NCBI GenBank assembly: GCA_963697975.1
Contig: OY969111.1
Location: 4,030,001 to 4,094,000 of the forward strand
DNA: 64,000 nt
Reading direction: 5' to 3'
Origin: QHXM01 sp963697975
GTDB lineage: Bacteria > Acidobacteriota > Blastocatellia > Pyrinomonadales > Pyrinomonadaceae
Shown one piece after another: positions 8,371 to 16,265 of the stretch. The notes under the pieces are model-generated. The model saw only the letters and a program-made list of their open reading frames with translations, was not told the DNA's origin and did no database searches. The translations under genes and the position numbers were made by a program. Numbering within the stretch: the first letter of the stretch is position 1; every line of letters starts with the position of its first letter.

Positions 8371-9852
8371 ATGGGCTTAGAGCTACGACAAAGCACGTTC
8401 ATCATCACGCGCGAGGATCGCGCGGAGGATGCGAAGACGCTGGTCACCGAAGGCTTGCGTATCGGTCGCCAGAACGATTGCGACCTCGTGCTGAATCACC
8501 CGACGGTCTCGCGCCTGCACGCCGGAATCAACCGGGTCGGCAGGCGTTTCTACATTATCAATCTTTCGGGGTCGAACGCGACAACGCTCAACGGCAGGCT
8601 CATCGCGTTTGACGAAACCGAGGCGGTGGCCTCCGGCGACCAGATCAGCATTGGCCCCTTCTTCCTCCTCATCGAGCAGGCGGAGGAGCGTCTGCTCAAG
8701 ATTCGCGTCTCGCATCAGTTCGCGCTCACCGTCGGCGACATAGAGGCGCGCGAGACGGAAGCCGTCCAACAACAGCAGGAAGAAACCACGGTCGAATTCG
8801 TTCCACGCGATGTCGCGGGCGCGCTCAAGGTTTTCTGGGACAAACGCACGCGCGAAAAGGCCGGACGCCAGTCGCCCCTGCACCCGCACAACCCGCCGCG
8901 TCTGGGCAAGGAGCGGTTTAACTGGACGCCGACACGCGATCTGGTTCGTCCCTGGCCTGTCTCCGTGTTCGTCTGGGGCATCATTGTCGTCGGCGCGCTC
9001 TCAGCCTTTGCCGCCTTCAAATTCAAAGACGCCTTCTCTCCCGAACTCGTCTCTGCTCCGCACGCGCGCGCGCACTTCACCTTAGTGCCGCCGATTGCGA
9101 AAGAGCCGAACAGCAACTCCTGCACGACCTGTCATGCCATCGGCGTGAGTGGGGAGAATCGCGCGCGGATGGAGGCCAACTGCGCCGCCTGTCATCAAAC
9201 CGAAAGCTTCGTCGCCACCACCATGAAGGCGCACACGCAGGCGGGTATCACCTGTACGGTCTGCCACACGGAACATCGCGGGACGGAGTTCAGGCCGATG
9301 AACGCCGCGCTCGATGCCTGCACCGTCTGCCATAACGACAACAACAAGAAACTCTATAACGGGAAGAAAGTCGGCACACCGCATGGCGGGACGTTCGGCT
9401 ATCCGGTTATCAACGGCCAGTGGGTCTGGAAGGGATTGGACGCGGACGAGCTTGCCTTGAAGCCCAAACTGGCAAAGCTGCGCCGCCCCACAGACACCGA
9501 GCAGCAGTGGCGCAATAAACAGTTTCACGCGCTGCACCTTTACCGCGTCCGCGCCATCGCCAGCATTCAGGGTATTCAGGACGAAGATGCAGGCGATGGC
9601 ATGAGAGTCATTTCATGCTCAAGCTGTCACAGGTCTCAAATTCCGCTTGATCGTGTGACTCCGCGCTCAACCTGTAACCGTTGCCACAACGGCCAGCTCT
9701 TCGAGCCGACTTCGCGCTCCGTGAGAGCCGCCGCAACGATTAGCTGCACCTCCTGCCACGTTCAGCACATCCGCGACACGCACTGGCGACCGGCTTTGCT
9801 AATTGACGAGCCGCTTCCACCGAACTGGCATGAGAGTGTGACGCCGAAATAA
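8371..9852 (+). CDS. Redox cassette 1, gene B: FHA domain fused to seven-heme cytochrome c
   Basis: A 493-residue protein. ATG 8371 is chosen because the longer frame runs back through the hairpin, and because the paralogue aligns from here. Residues 15-100 form an FHA phosphothreonine-binding domain (LRIGRQNDCDLVLNHP, then SRLHAG and TTLNGR). A linker precedes one membrane span (VSVFVWGIIVVGALSAF, near residue 200). The rest carries seven CxxCH heme motifs: CTTCH, CAACH, CTVCH twice, CSSCH, CNRCH and CTSCH. The topology puts FHA in the cytosol and the hemes in the periplasm. Inferred role: receive electrons from gene A's membrane hemes. FHA plus multiheme cytochrome in one chain is unusual; the partner kinase is not in the window. 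Confidence 0.8.
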   Translation: MGLELRQSTFIITREDRAEDAKTLVTEGLRIGRQNDCDLVLNHPTVSRLHAGINRVGRRFYIINLSGSNATTLNGRLIAFDETEAVASGDQISIGPFFLLIEQAEERLLKIRVSHQFALTVGDIEARETEAVQQQQEETTVEFVPRDVAGALKVFWDKRTREKAGRQSPLHPHNPPRLGKERFNWTPTRDLVRPWPVSVFVWGIIVVGALSAFAAFKFKDAFSPELVSAPHARAHFTLVPPIAKEPNSNSCTTCHAIGVSGENRARMEANCAACHQTESFVATTMKAHTQAGITCTVCHTEHRGTEFRPMNAALDACTVCHNDNNKKLYNGKKVGTPHGGTFGYPVINGQWVWKGLDADELALKPKLAKLRRPTDTEQQWRNKQFHALHLYRVRAIASIQGIQDEDAGDGMRVISCSSCHRSQIPLDRVTPRSTCNRCHNGQLFEPTSRSVRAAATISCTSCHVQHIRDTHWRPALLIDEPLPPNWHESVTPK

Positions 9853-9863
9853 GCATAAAAGGA

Positions 9864-9966
9864 ATGGACAGGATTAACAGGATTAGCAAGATTAAGAAGA
9901 CAAGACAAGATGAAGAAGTAGATTGATAGTTCTTCCCTTTATCCTGTCCATCTTGTTAATCCTGTC
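9864..9966. repeat. GGATTAACAGG-family hairpin, copy 2 (B-C junction, cassette 1)
   Basis: Left arm from 9864 (ATGGACAGGAT then GATTAACAGGATTAGCAAG); right arm 9941-9966 (ATCCTGTCCAT then CTTGTTAATCCTGTC). It is positionally homologous to the hairpin at 16146 in cassette 2. Confidence 0.8.
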
Positions 9967-9987
9967 TAAATTTGAGATTCGCAAGTT

Positions 9988-11547
9988 ATGAGAAAGTCGC
10001 AACTGCTCATCGTCATCGCGCTGCTGGTGTTGTTGCTGGCGATTAACCAGACGACCTCCGACACTGCTTTCCTCAAAAGTTTTGCCGGTGGCCTGCCCTG
10101 GTATGGCTGGGCGGGCATCGGCGTGTTTCTTTTCATCGTCGCCGTCGCGTTTGCGATCAGGGATGGATGGCATGCGCGCCGGTTGCTCGAAGAACGGGTG
10201 GCGAAAGAGACGAGTGGCGATCAGCAAGGCGTGCAATTGTCGCCGGAGTTGCTCGAAAAATTCGACCACGACGGGCCTGACTATCCACACCCGGTCATCA
10301 TCACGGATCGCTGCATCGGCTGTCATGCCTGCGTTGACGCCTGCCCGCATGATGTGCTGGCGATGGTTGATAATCTGGCCGTGCCTGTCGCGCGCGACCA
10401 GTGCGCCGAAGACACCTCTTGCCAGGTCGAGTGCCCGGTTAATCCCAAAGCCTGCATCGTCGTCAACACCACGAAGATCATCCGCCCGCGTCCTGTGCCG
10501 ACGCGCGACGAAAGGTTCATGACGAACGTTCCCGGCTGCTACATCATCGGCGACGTTTCGGGGACACCGCTCATCAAGAACGCTGCGAACGAAGGCGCGG
10601 ATGTCATCAAGCGCATCGCGGGCGAATTGATTGAAGCGCCGTCTGAGCCGAAAGCCGATTACGACGTGGCGATCATCGGCATCGGCCCGGCAGGACTCTC
10701 GGCGGCAGTCGTCGCGCGCCAGTACAATCTTCGTTACGTCGGCATCGAGCAGGACAGGGTGCTGGCGACGATTGAGGCGTATCCGAAAAATAAATACATT
10801 TTCTTCAAGCCCGACACGATGGAATCGCGCGGCGGCATTATGGTCGCGGGCGTCGGCGAACAGCGCGAGAGCATTCTGGAAAACTGGCTCGGCACGATGA
10901 CGAAGTCGGGCGTGACGATCAACGAAAGCGAAAGCTGCAAAGAGATCAAGCGCGCCGAAGACGGCGACTATTTCACCATCCGAACGGAGAAGGGAATAAA
11001 ACGCGAGGCGGTCACGTACAAAGCGCGGCGCGTCGTCATCGCCATCGGCAATCGCGGCACGCCGATGAAACTGAATGTTCCCGGCGAGGAGATGAAGATC
11101 ACGCGCAACGGGCGGGCGGAAGATAAGGTGCTTTACAAGCTCTCTAATCCAGAGGAATTCAGGCACCGGAAAGTCCTGATCGTCGGCGGCGGCAACTCGG
11201 CGGTCGAAGCGGCGGTTGATCTGGTGGCGCGACGCGTTGGCGACCAGATAGAGTTTCGTCCTCCAGACGAGATCAACGAGGTCACGCTGGTCGTGCGTAG
11301 CGACTTCAAGAACGATTTGAAGTTCGGCAACAAGCTTCAGGCTTACCAGTGCATAGACGAGGACAAGATCAAGGTTTACTTCGGCGCAGCCATCAAGGAG
11401 ATCAGCGACCGTGAAGTCGTCCTGATGGACGCGCTCACGAAAGAAGAGAAAGGCAGAATTGAGAACGACTATATCTTTGCCCTCATCGGCGGCGACCGAC
11501 CGACAAGATTTCTGGAGTCAATCGGCATTTCGATTCCGAAGAGTTGA
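9988..11547 (+). CDS. Redox cassette 1, gene C: membrane-anchored ferredoxin fused to TrxR-like flavoprotein
   Basis: A 519-residue protein. Two N-terminal spans (6-20, 38-57) anchor it. Cysteines 109/112/115/119 and 139/145/149/156 form a two-cluster ferredoxin (CIGCHACVDACPHDV; CAEDTSCQVECP). Residues 181-210 (GCYIIGDVSG, then LIKNAANEGADVIKRI) look like the FAD-binding GD motif that normally closes thioredoxin-reductase-like proteins, here placed ahead of the FAD Rossmann motif GIGPAGLSAA (231) and the NAD(P) motif VGGGNSAVEAA (399). The CxxC redox disulphide of true thioredoxin reductase is absent, so a ferredoxin:NAD(P) oxidoreductase activity fits better. It would exchange electrons between NAD(P)H and the Fe-S clusters of gene A. 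The start follows the hairpin with no clear Shine-Dalgarno. Confidence 0.75.
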   Translation: MRKSQLLIVIALLVLLLAINQTTSDTAFLKSFAGGLPWYGWAGIGVFLFIVAVAFAIRDGWHARRLLEERVAKETSGDQQGVQLSPELLEKFDHDGPDYPHPVIITDRCIGCHACVDACPHDVLAMVDNLAVPVARDQCAEDTSCQVECPVNPKACIVVNTTKIIRPRPVPTRDERFMTNVPGCYIIGDVSGTPLIKNAANEGADVIKRIAGELIEAPSEPKADYDVAIIGIGPAGLSAAVVARQYNLRYVGIEQDRVLATIEAYPKNKYIFFKPDTMESRGGIMVAGVGEQRESILENWLGTMTKSGVTINESESCKEIKRAEDGDYFTIRTEKGIKREAVTYKARRVVIAIGNRGTPMKLNVPGEEMKITRNGRAEDKVLYKLSNPEEFRHRKVLIVGGGNSAVEAAVDLVARRVGDQIEFRPPDEINEVTLVVRSDFKNDLKFGNKLQAYQCIDEDKIKVYFGAAIKEISDREVVLMDALTKEEKGRIENDYIFALIGGDRPTRFLESIGISIPKS

Positions 11548-12146
11548 GTTTATCCATCGGTAGTGGTGCAGTTTGAACAGAATGTAAGGGGAGATTGAGA
11601 TTCACCACAGAGGACAAAGAGTAATTCAAATCTCCGTGCATCCTCCGTGTTCTCTGCGTCTCTGTGGTGAACCTCATCCTGGCGCACATTCGATTTGAAT
11701 TTGAACCACTACTTACCCCACCTGCCTTCATCTGCGAATGGCGAATTGCGATTATAATTGCAGCTAAAGCTCAAATGGTTTAAAGTAGCGCCGCTTCGAG
11801 CAACCATCATCACTTGTTGACAAGTTCCGAAGCTAAATCTCTGGTTGAGCAGATGGCGTCCGCACTGTTTGAGACCGCCCCACCGTAAGTCATTACTAAA
11901 CCTCGCCCGACAGGTAAAGTCATGGTGTCTTGTATTCTAAGAAAGCAATAACAACTTGCATCGTGGAGTTCCTCACGTGGCAATTCTTTATCCTTTGAGA
12001 AGCCTCGGCCTTCTCCCCTTGAGCGCAGTCTTCACGGGCGCTGCCGGTTCTCGCCGCGTTCTATTACGCAATCAAAAGAAGTGAGTGGCATCGTTTGCGC
12101 TTCGCTGCGCTTGCCTCATTGTTTCTGAATCGGGTGATAAAGACCT
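11548..12146. other. Gene-free spacer between the two redox cassettes
   Basis: It holds the nested hairpin at 11562-11713 and, beyond it, about 430 bases without a credible reading frame or RNA gene. A promoter for cassette 2 is likely here, but none could be fixed by eye. Confidence 0.4.
11562..11713. repeat. Nested inverted repeat (outer and inner stems)
   Basis: The inner stem pairs TTCACCACAGAGGACAAAGAG (11601-11621, shown in part) with CTCTGCGTCTCTGTGGTGAA (11652-11671). An outer imperfect stem pairs 11562-11586 with 11686-11713. It may terminate cassette 1. CACCACAGAG-type hairpins are a separate sequence family from the other hairpins here. Confidence 0.65.
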
Positions 12147-14627
12147 ATGTCAACCCAGGCCAAAGAGAAACAACGTGAAATCGAAGACCATAGCGCCATC
12201 CTCAAGATCATAGAAGATGTGCCGATCCTCTCCGAGCTAATCGAGAAGCGGGGCGAGCATTACAAATACGAACTCGATCTGGAGGTGATCGTCTACGGGC
12301 GCACCTACGAAGGCGGAAAGGTCGGCCCTTATGCGCGGCTCTGGGTTTATGAGTCCGGCGCAGAGGTCATCTGTGCGGGTCAGTGGGCGGCCAGCAGCTT
12401 TTACGTTTTGATTGATGGCGATTTGGTGGTTAAGAGAGAAGATCAAGAGGGGATTGAGCGTGTCATGAAGCATGAAGACATATTCGGCGAGATGGCCATC
12501 GTCGAAGGAGATCAGCGCAGCAGGACGGTCGTCGTCCCCGAAGGCTCTACGGCGAAAGTGCTTGAGCTTCAGAGACCCGCCTTGCGGCTCTTACGCAAAT
12601 TGCCGAACTTCGCAAGAGCTTTTGATGAACAGTATCGGCAGCATAGTCTGGACGTAACGCTTGGCACTTTGCGAGAAGCAAGTTCAGGCGCGTTTGATGA
12701 CGACCTGCTTGAGATGCTGAAAAACATCGCCCGGTTTAGAGTTTACGGCAGGCCGCACGTTCTCCTTCGTGAAGGTCAGCCAATCACCAATATTTACTTT
12801 ATCAATAAAGGCTGGGTCGAGGTGGTGTGCGACGTTCCATCCGGCTTGAGCGAGATTGAAGTGGTAGAAGGACAGACCGATCAATCGAACAAGCGTTTTC
12901 TCGGAGCAGGGAACTGTTTCGGCTTAGAGGTGTTCGATAAAGGAGACGCAGAGTGGCAGTACGCGGTCGTCATACAGGCACGCACTGAGTTGCTGGAGAT
13001 TCCCGTCGAAAGACTGCACGCTCATCCTGAGCTACGCAAAATCCTCAAAGAGCAATTCTCGAATTTTTCGGAAGTGGACGAAGAAAAGATTCTCGAACCC
13101 GTGCTGGATAAGAGGGCGGCGGCGGCGGTGCAGAAAGAGATTACAACCGGAATCGTTGACGGCACAAACCTGCTCGTCATGGATATGGACTTATGTATCC
13201 GCTGCGGCAACTGCTCGCTGGCTTGTCATAAAGTTCATGGGCAGTCGCGTCTTCTGCGGCGGGGTATACACATCGAACGTCCGGTGAAGTTGCAGAGTGA
13301 AAAGATTCAGCACGTTTTAGCACCTTCGGTCTGCCTGCATTGTCAGGACCCGGAATGCCTGACCGGTTGCCCCACAGGCGCGATTGGTCGCTTCGCAGGC
13401 GGACAAATAGATATTAATTCAAAGACCTGTATCGGCTGTGGCGATTGTGCGACGCAATGTCCGTACAACGCCATCTCGATGATTCCCGCCGAGCCGCCGC
13501 GTCCGTCCGGCTGGTTTGGCAGAGCAAAGGATTTCCTGAGAATCACTCCGCAAGAAATACCTCCTTCGGTCCAGCGGGATGATGACCTTCTGGCCGTTAA
13601 ATGTAATCTCTGCGCTGGCACAGGACTTAATCCTTCGAGCAAGACCACACAGGCTTATTCGTGCCAGGAAAACTGCCCGACCGGCGCTCTCCTGCGGGTT
13701 AATCCACGCGATTATTTTAGTGAAACCAAAAATGTGATTGGCACTATCTACCGCGACCAGACACACGCCATCAGTCGCAACATTCACATAGAGGATAAAG
13801 TCGCAAAGCATTGGCATCGCGGTGGGGTGCTGGCTGTCATCATTTTCGCTCTGGCGGCATTGTGGGCGGCGGGTCGCTATGGCCTGGACGAACCGCTTGG
13901 GCGAACGCTAGTGAGTGTTCGCTGGATTACAGGAATAGCCGGAGGCGTCGGCATCCTCGGAGAGATGCTCTATCTCGCGCGGAAGCAGGTCTACAAAAAA
14001 CGGCGTGGGCCGCTGCGCTACTGGTTGCTGGCGCATATCTATCTGGGAGCACTTACCTGCATCGTGCTGCTGGTACACGGCGGGTGGCATTCCGGCGGAC
14101 TGCTCACGTCGCTGCTGATGATTTCTTTTGATCTGGCTATCCTGTCCGGGCTGGTCGGCATCCTCTGTTACAGATATGTTCCGCGTCTCCTGACGGACAT
14201 CGAAGGAGACCCGCTGCTGCTCGACGATCTGCTGGTGCGCCGCAAAGAACTACGCGAGGACCTTGAATCAATTGACATCAGCGACGAGAAATTGAAAGAG
14301 GTCATCGAAAAGAAGGTTCGGAAGCGGCTGCTTTCTTTAGGCTACCTGTTTAATCAATGTCTGCATCCGGTGGAATTGAGTCGGCTGCTGGCCGATGCGC
14401 GCGCTGAGTTCAAAGTGGAGGCCGACCGCTTGAAGCTGAGTTCGTCGTCACGCCGCACACTTATTGAAGCGGTCGAAACAATGGCTACCCTGAGACGCGT
14501 CGAATCTCTCATCTTCCTGCACCGCTTGCTCAAACTCTGGCTCGCGCCGCACGTCGTTTCAACTTCGATCATGCTGGTGCTAATGGTCGGGCACATCGTT
14601 CAGGTCTTCTCTTTAGCCGGGCGTTAG
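12147..14627 (+). CDS. Redox cassette 2, gene A paralogue
   Basis: An 826-residue paralogue of the protein at 5815, aligned end to end. The first cNMP fold keeps a plausible phosphate cassette (FGEMAIVEGDQRSRT) and the second is degenerate. All sixteen Fe-S cysteines are kept (CIRCGNCSLAC, CLHCQDPECLTGC, CIGCGDCATQC, then CNLC and CQENC). The two membrane histidine pairs also keep exact spacing: HIYLGALTCIVLLVH and HVVSTSIMLVLMVGH. The Fe-S and terminal membrane parts are the best conserved, while sensor domains and linkers diverge. This suggests the same electron path with different ligand control. No strong Shine-Dalgarno precedes ATG 12147. Confidence 0.75.
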   Translation: MSTQAKEKQREIEDHSAILKIIEDVPILSELIEKRGEHYKYELDLEVIVYGRTYEGGKVGPYARLWVYESGAEVICAGQWAASSFYVLIDGDLVVKREDQEGIERVMKHEDIFGEMAIVEGDQRSRTVVVPEGSTAKVLELQRPALRLLRKLPNFARAFDEQYRQHSLDVTLGTLREASSGAFDDDLLEMLKNIARFRVYGRPHVLLREGQPITNIYFINKGWVEVVCDVPSGLSEIEVVEGQTDQSNKRFLGAGNCFGLEVFDKGDAEWQYAVVIQARTELLEIPVERLHAHPELRKILKEQFSNFSEVDEEKILEPVLDKRAAAAVQKEITTGIVDGTNLLVMDMDLCIRCGNCSLACHKVHGQSRLLRRGIHIERPVKLQSEKIQHVLAPSVCLHCQDPECLTGCPTGAIGRFAGGQIDINSKTCIGCGDCATQCPYNAISMIPAEPPRPSGWFGRAKDFLRITPQEIPPSVQRDDDLLAVKCNLCAGTGLNPSSKTTQAYSCQENCPTGALLRVNPRDYFSETKNVIGTIYRDQTHAISRNIHIEDKVAKHWHRGGVLAVIIFALAALWAAGRYGLDEPLGRTLVSVRWITGIAGGVGILGEMLYLARKQVYKKRRGPLRYWLLAHIYLGALTCIVLLVHGGWHSGGLLTSLLMISFDLAILSGLVGILCYRYVPRLLTDIEGDPLLLDDLLVRRKELREDLESIDISDEKLKEVIEKKVRKRLLSLGYLFNQCLHPVELSRLLADARAEFKVEADRLKLSSSSRRTLIEAVETMATLRRVESLIFLHRLLKLWLAPHVVSTSIMLVLMVGHIVQVFSLAGR

Positions 14628-14676
14628 CCGACAGTCAGGCAAGCGACAGAACACTTCGCGCGTGAGGCTATATCTG

Positions 14677-16134
14677 ATGGAGGAACAGAAGAGTCGTTAC
14701 CTTATCATCCGTCAGGAGACGTTGAACGACCCGAAAGAAGTCTATGTTGAAGGGCTTCGCATTGGGAACTGGCAGGGGTGTGAACTCTGGCTGAATCATC
14801 CTTCCGTCTCAAGTCTTCATGTGGGTCTGAGAGAGATTGACGGGCGTTTCTATGTCACCGATCTCAGCCCATCAAACTCGACTACTCTGAACGGCAGATT
14901 AATCGTCTTCGGCGAGCCGGAGGCGCTCGCAGATGGCGATGTGCTACAAATCGGGCCGTTCTTTCTGGAGATAAGTCAGGCGGACAAGGCGCTGGGCCTC
15001 ACAGTCTCGCAGCAGCCCGGCTTCAACATTGCCGACGCACAGACGCGCCCCGATACGCCTCCGGTTGTGCGGCAAGCGAGCGCAACTGAAACCCGCCCGG
15101 CTTCACCGGAAGTCGCGCACTCGCTCGAACTATTCTGGGCAAAGCGCACGCGCACCAAGACTGCTCCCGACACGCCTCTTCACCCGCAGCGGCAACCGCG
15201 CCCTGCCGGTAAAGCGCGGTTCTACTGGGAGTCAACCTCCGACCTCGTGCGCCCCTGGCCTGTTTCCACCTTCATCTGGTCGTCAATCATTGTCGGGGCG
15301 CTGCTCTGGGCTGCAACCGAGTGGTATCCCTCCGCCTTTTCACCAAGACCCATTTCAGAAGTACACACGCGCACGACACTCGCCTTTGCGCCAGAGATGG
15401 CCCGGCACACGAATGCTGGTTCGTGCATGACCTGTCACAATCAGCAGGCCAGCATTAACGACAACTGCGCTTCCTGCCATCAAGCCGCAGGATTCAGTTC
15501 CACGATCACACTGGCCCACAGGACGAGCGACATCAAGTGCATCACCTGTCATGCAGAGCATCGTGGAATAGATTTCAGCCCACGCGAGGCTGCGCTGAAA
15601 ATGTGCGCTGACTGCCACACCGATGGCCGCGTCTCCAACGGAGTGCAGATGAAGACGCCCCATCCGGCGACGGAGTTCGGCTACCCCGTAGTGGGAGGCC
15701 AATGGGTCTGGAAGGGGTTGGATGATGAAGAGCTTGCTTTGAAGCCTGAAGTAGGGAAACTGCGTCGCTCCACCGACACCGAGCAGCAGTGGCGCAACAA
15801 GCAGTTTCATGCTTTGCACCTTTACCGTGTTCGCTCCATCGCCAGCATCGAAGGCATCAGGGACGAAGACGCGGGCGACAACACGAGAGTCATCTCCTGT
15901 TCGAGTTGTCATAGATCGTTTATCCCGGTTGACCGCCAGACGCCGCGCACGACCTGCCTCCGCTGTCACAACGAACAAATCTTCGAGCCTGCATCGCGCT
16001 CCGCTCGTTCAGCCGGGAAAATCAGTTGCACCTCCTGCCATGTTCAGCACATCCACGACACGCACTGGCGACCGGCGCTGTTTGCCGACGCGCCGCTTCC
16101 GCCGAACTGGCATGAGAGCGTGACGGCGAAATAA
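14677..16134 (+). CDS. Redox cassette 2, gene B paralogue: FHA / seven-heme cytochrome c
   Basis: A 485-residue protein. ATG 14677 is preferred over GTG 14662 because TGAGG lies nine bases upstream and the N-terminus then aligns with the cassette 1 protein. FHA signature: GLRIGNWQGCELWLNHP, then SSLHVG and TTLNGR. One membrane span (FIWSSIIVGALLWAA) comes before seven heme motifs: CMTCH, CASCH, CITCH, CADCH, CSSCH, CLRCH and CTSCH. The stretch from GYPVVGGQWVWKGLD to the final heme is nearly the same as in copy 1, whereas the linker between FHA and membrane span has diverged. It starts 49 bases after gene A. Confidence 0.8.
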   Translation: MEEQKSRYLIIRQETLNDPKEVYVEGLRIGNWQGCELWLNHPSVSSLHVGLREIDGRFYVTDLSPSNSTTLNGRLIVFGEPEALADGDVLQIGPFFLEISQADKALGLTVSQQPGFNIADAQTRPDTPPVVRQASATETRPASPEVAHSLELFWAKRTRTKTAPDTPLHPQRQPRPAGKARFYWESTSDLVRPWPVSTFIWSSIIVGALLWAATEWYPSAFSPRPISEVHTRTTLAFAPEMARHTNAGSCMTCHNQQASINDNCASCHQAAGFSSTITLAHRTSDIKCITCHAEHRGIDFSPREAALKMCADCHTDGRVSNGVQMKTPHPATEFGYPVVGGQWVWKGLDDEELALKPEVGKLRRSTDTEQQWRNKQFHALHLYRVRSIASIEGIRDEDAGDNTRVISCSSCHRSFIPVDRQTPRTTCLRCHNEQIFEPASRSARSAGKISCTSCHVQHIHDTHWRPALFADAPLPPNWHESVTAK

Positions 16135-16145
16135 GCATAAAAGGA

Positions 16146-16244
16146 ATGGGCAGGATTAACAGGATTATCAAGATTAAGAAGAGAAGGCAGGTTGAATTAT
16201 CTTGAAGTTGTCTTTCTTATCCTGCCCATCTTGTTAATCCCGTC
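16146..16244. repeat. GGATTAACAGG-family hairpin, copy 3 (B-C junction, cassette 2)
   Basis: Left arm from 16146 (ATGGGCAGGAT...), right arm 16219-16244 (ATCCTGCCCAT...). Compared with the cassette 1 copy, A9868 is G16150 and its pairing partner T9947 is C16225, so the stem is kept by a paired change. The loop sequences differ. Confidence 0.8.
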
Positions 16245-16265
16245 TAAATTTGGGATTCGCAAACT

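Noticed and set aside
9892..11166. 424-residue minus-strand open frame opposite gene C
   Set aside because: It runs opposite a gene with clear Fe-S, FAD and NAD motifs and is Arg/Asp/His-rich as antisense shadows of GC-rich genes are.
9988..11547. Gene C called thioredoxin reductase
   Set aside because: The redox CxxC between FAD and NAD domains is absent and two ferredoxin clusters are fused, so the name would mislead.
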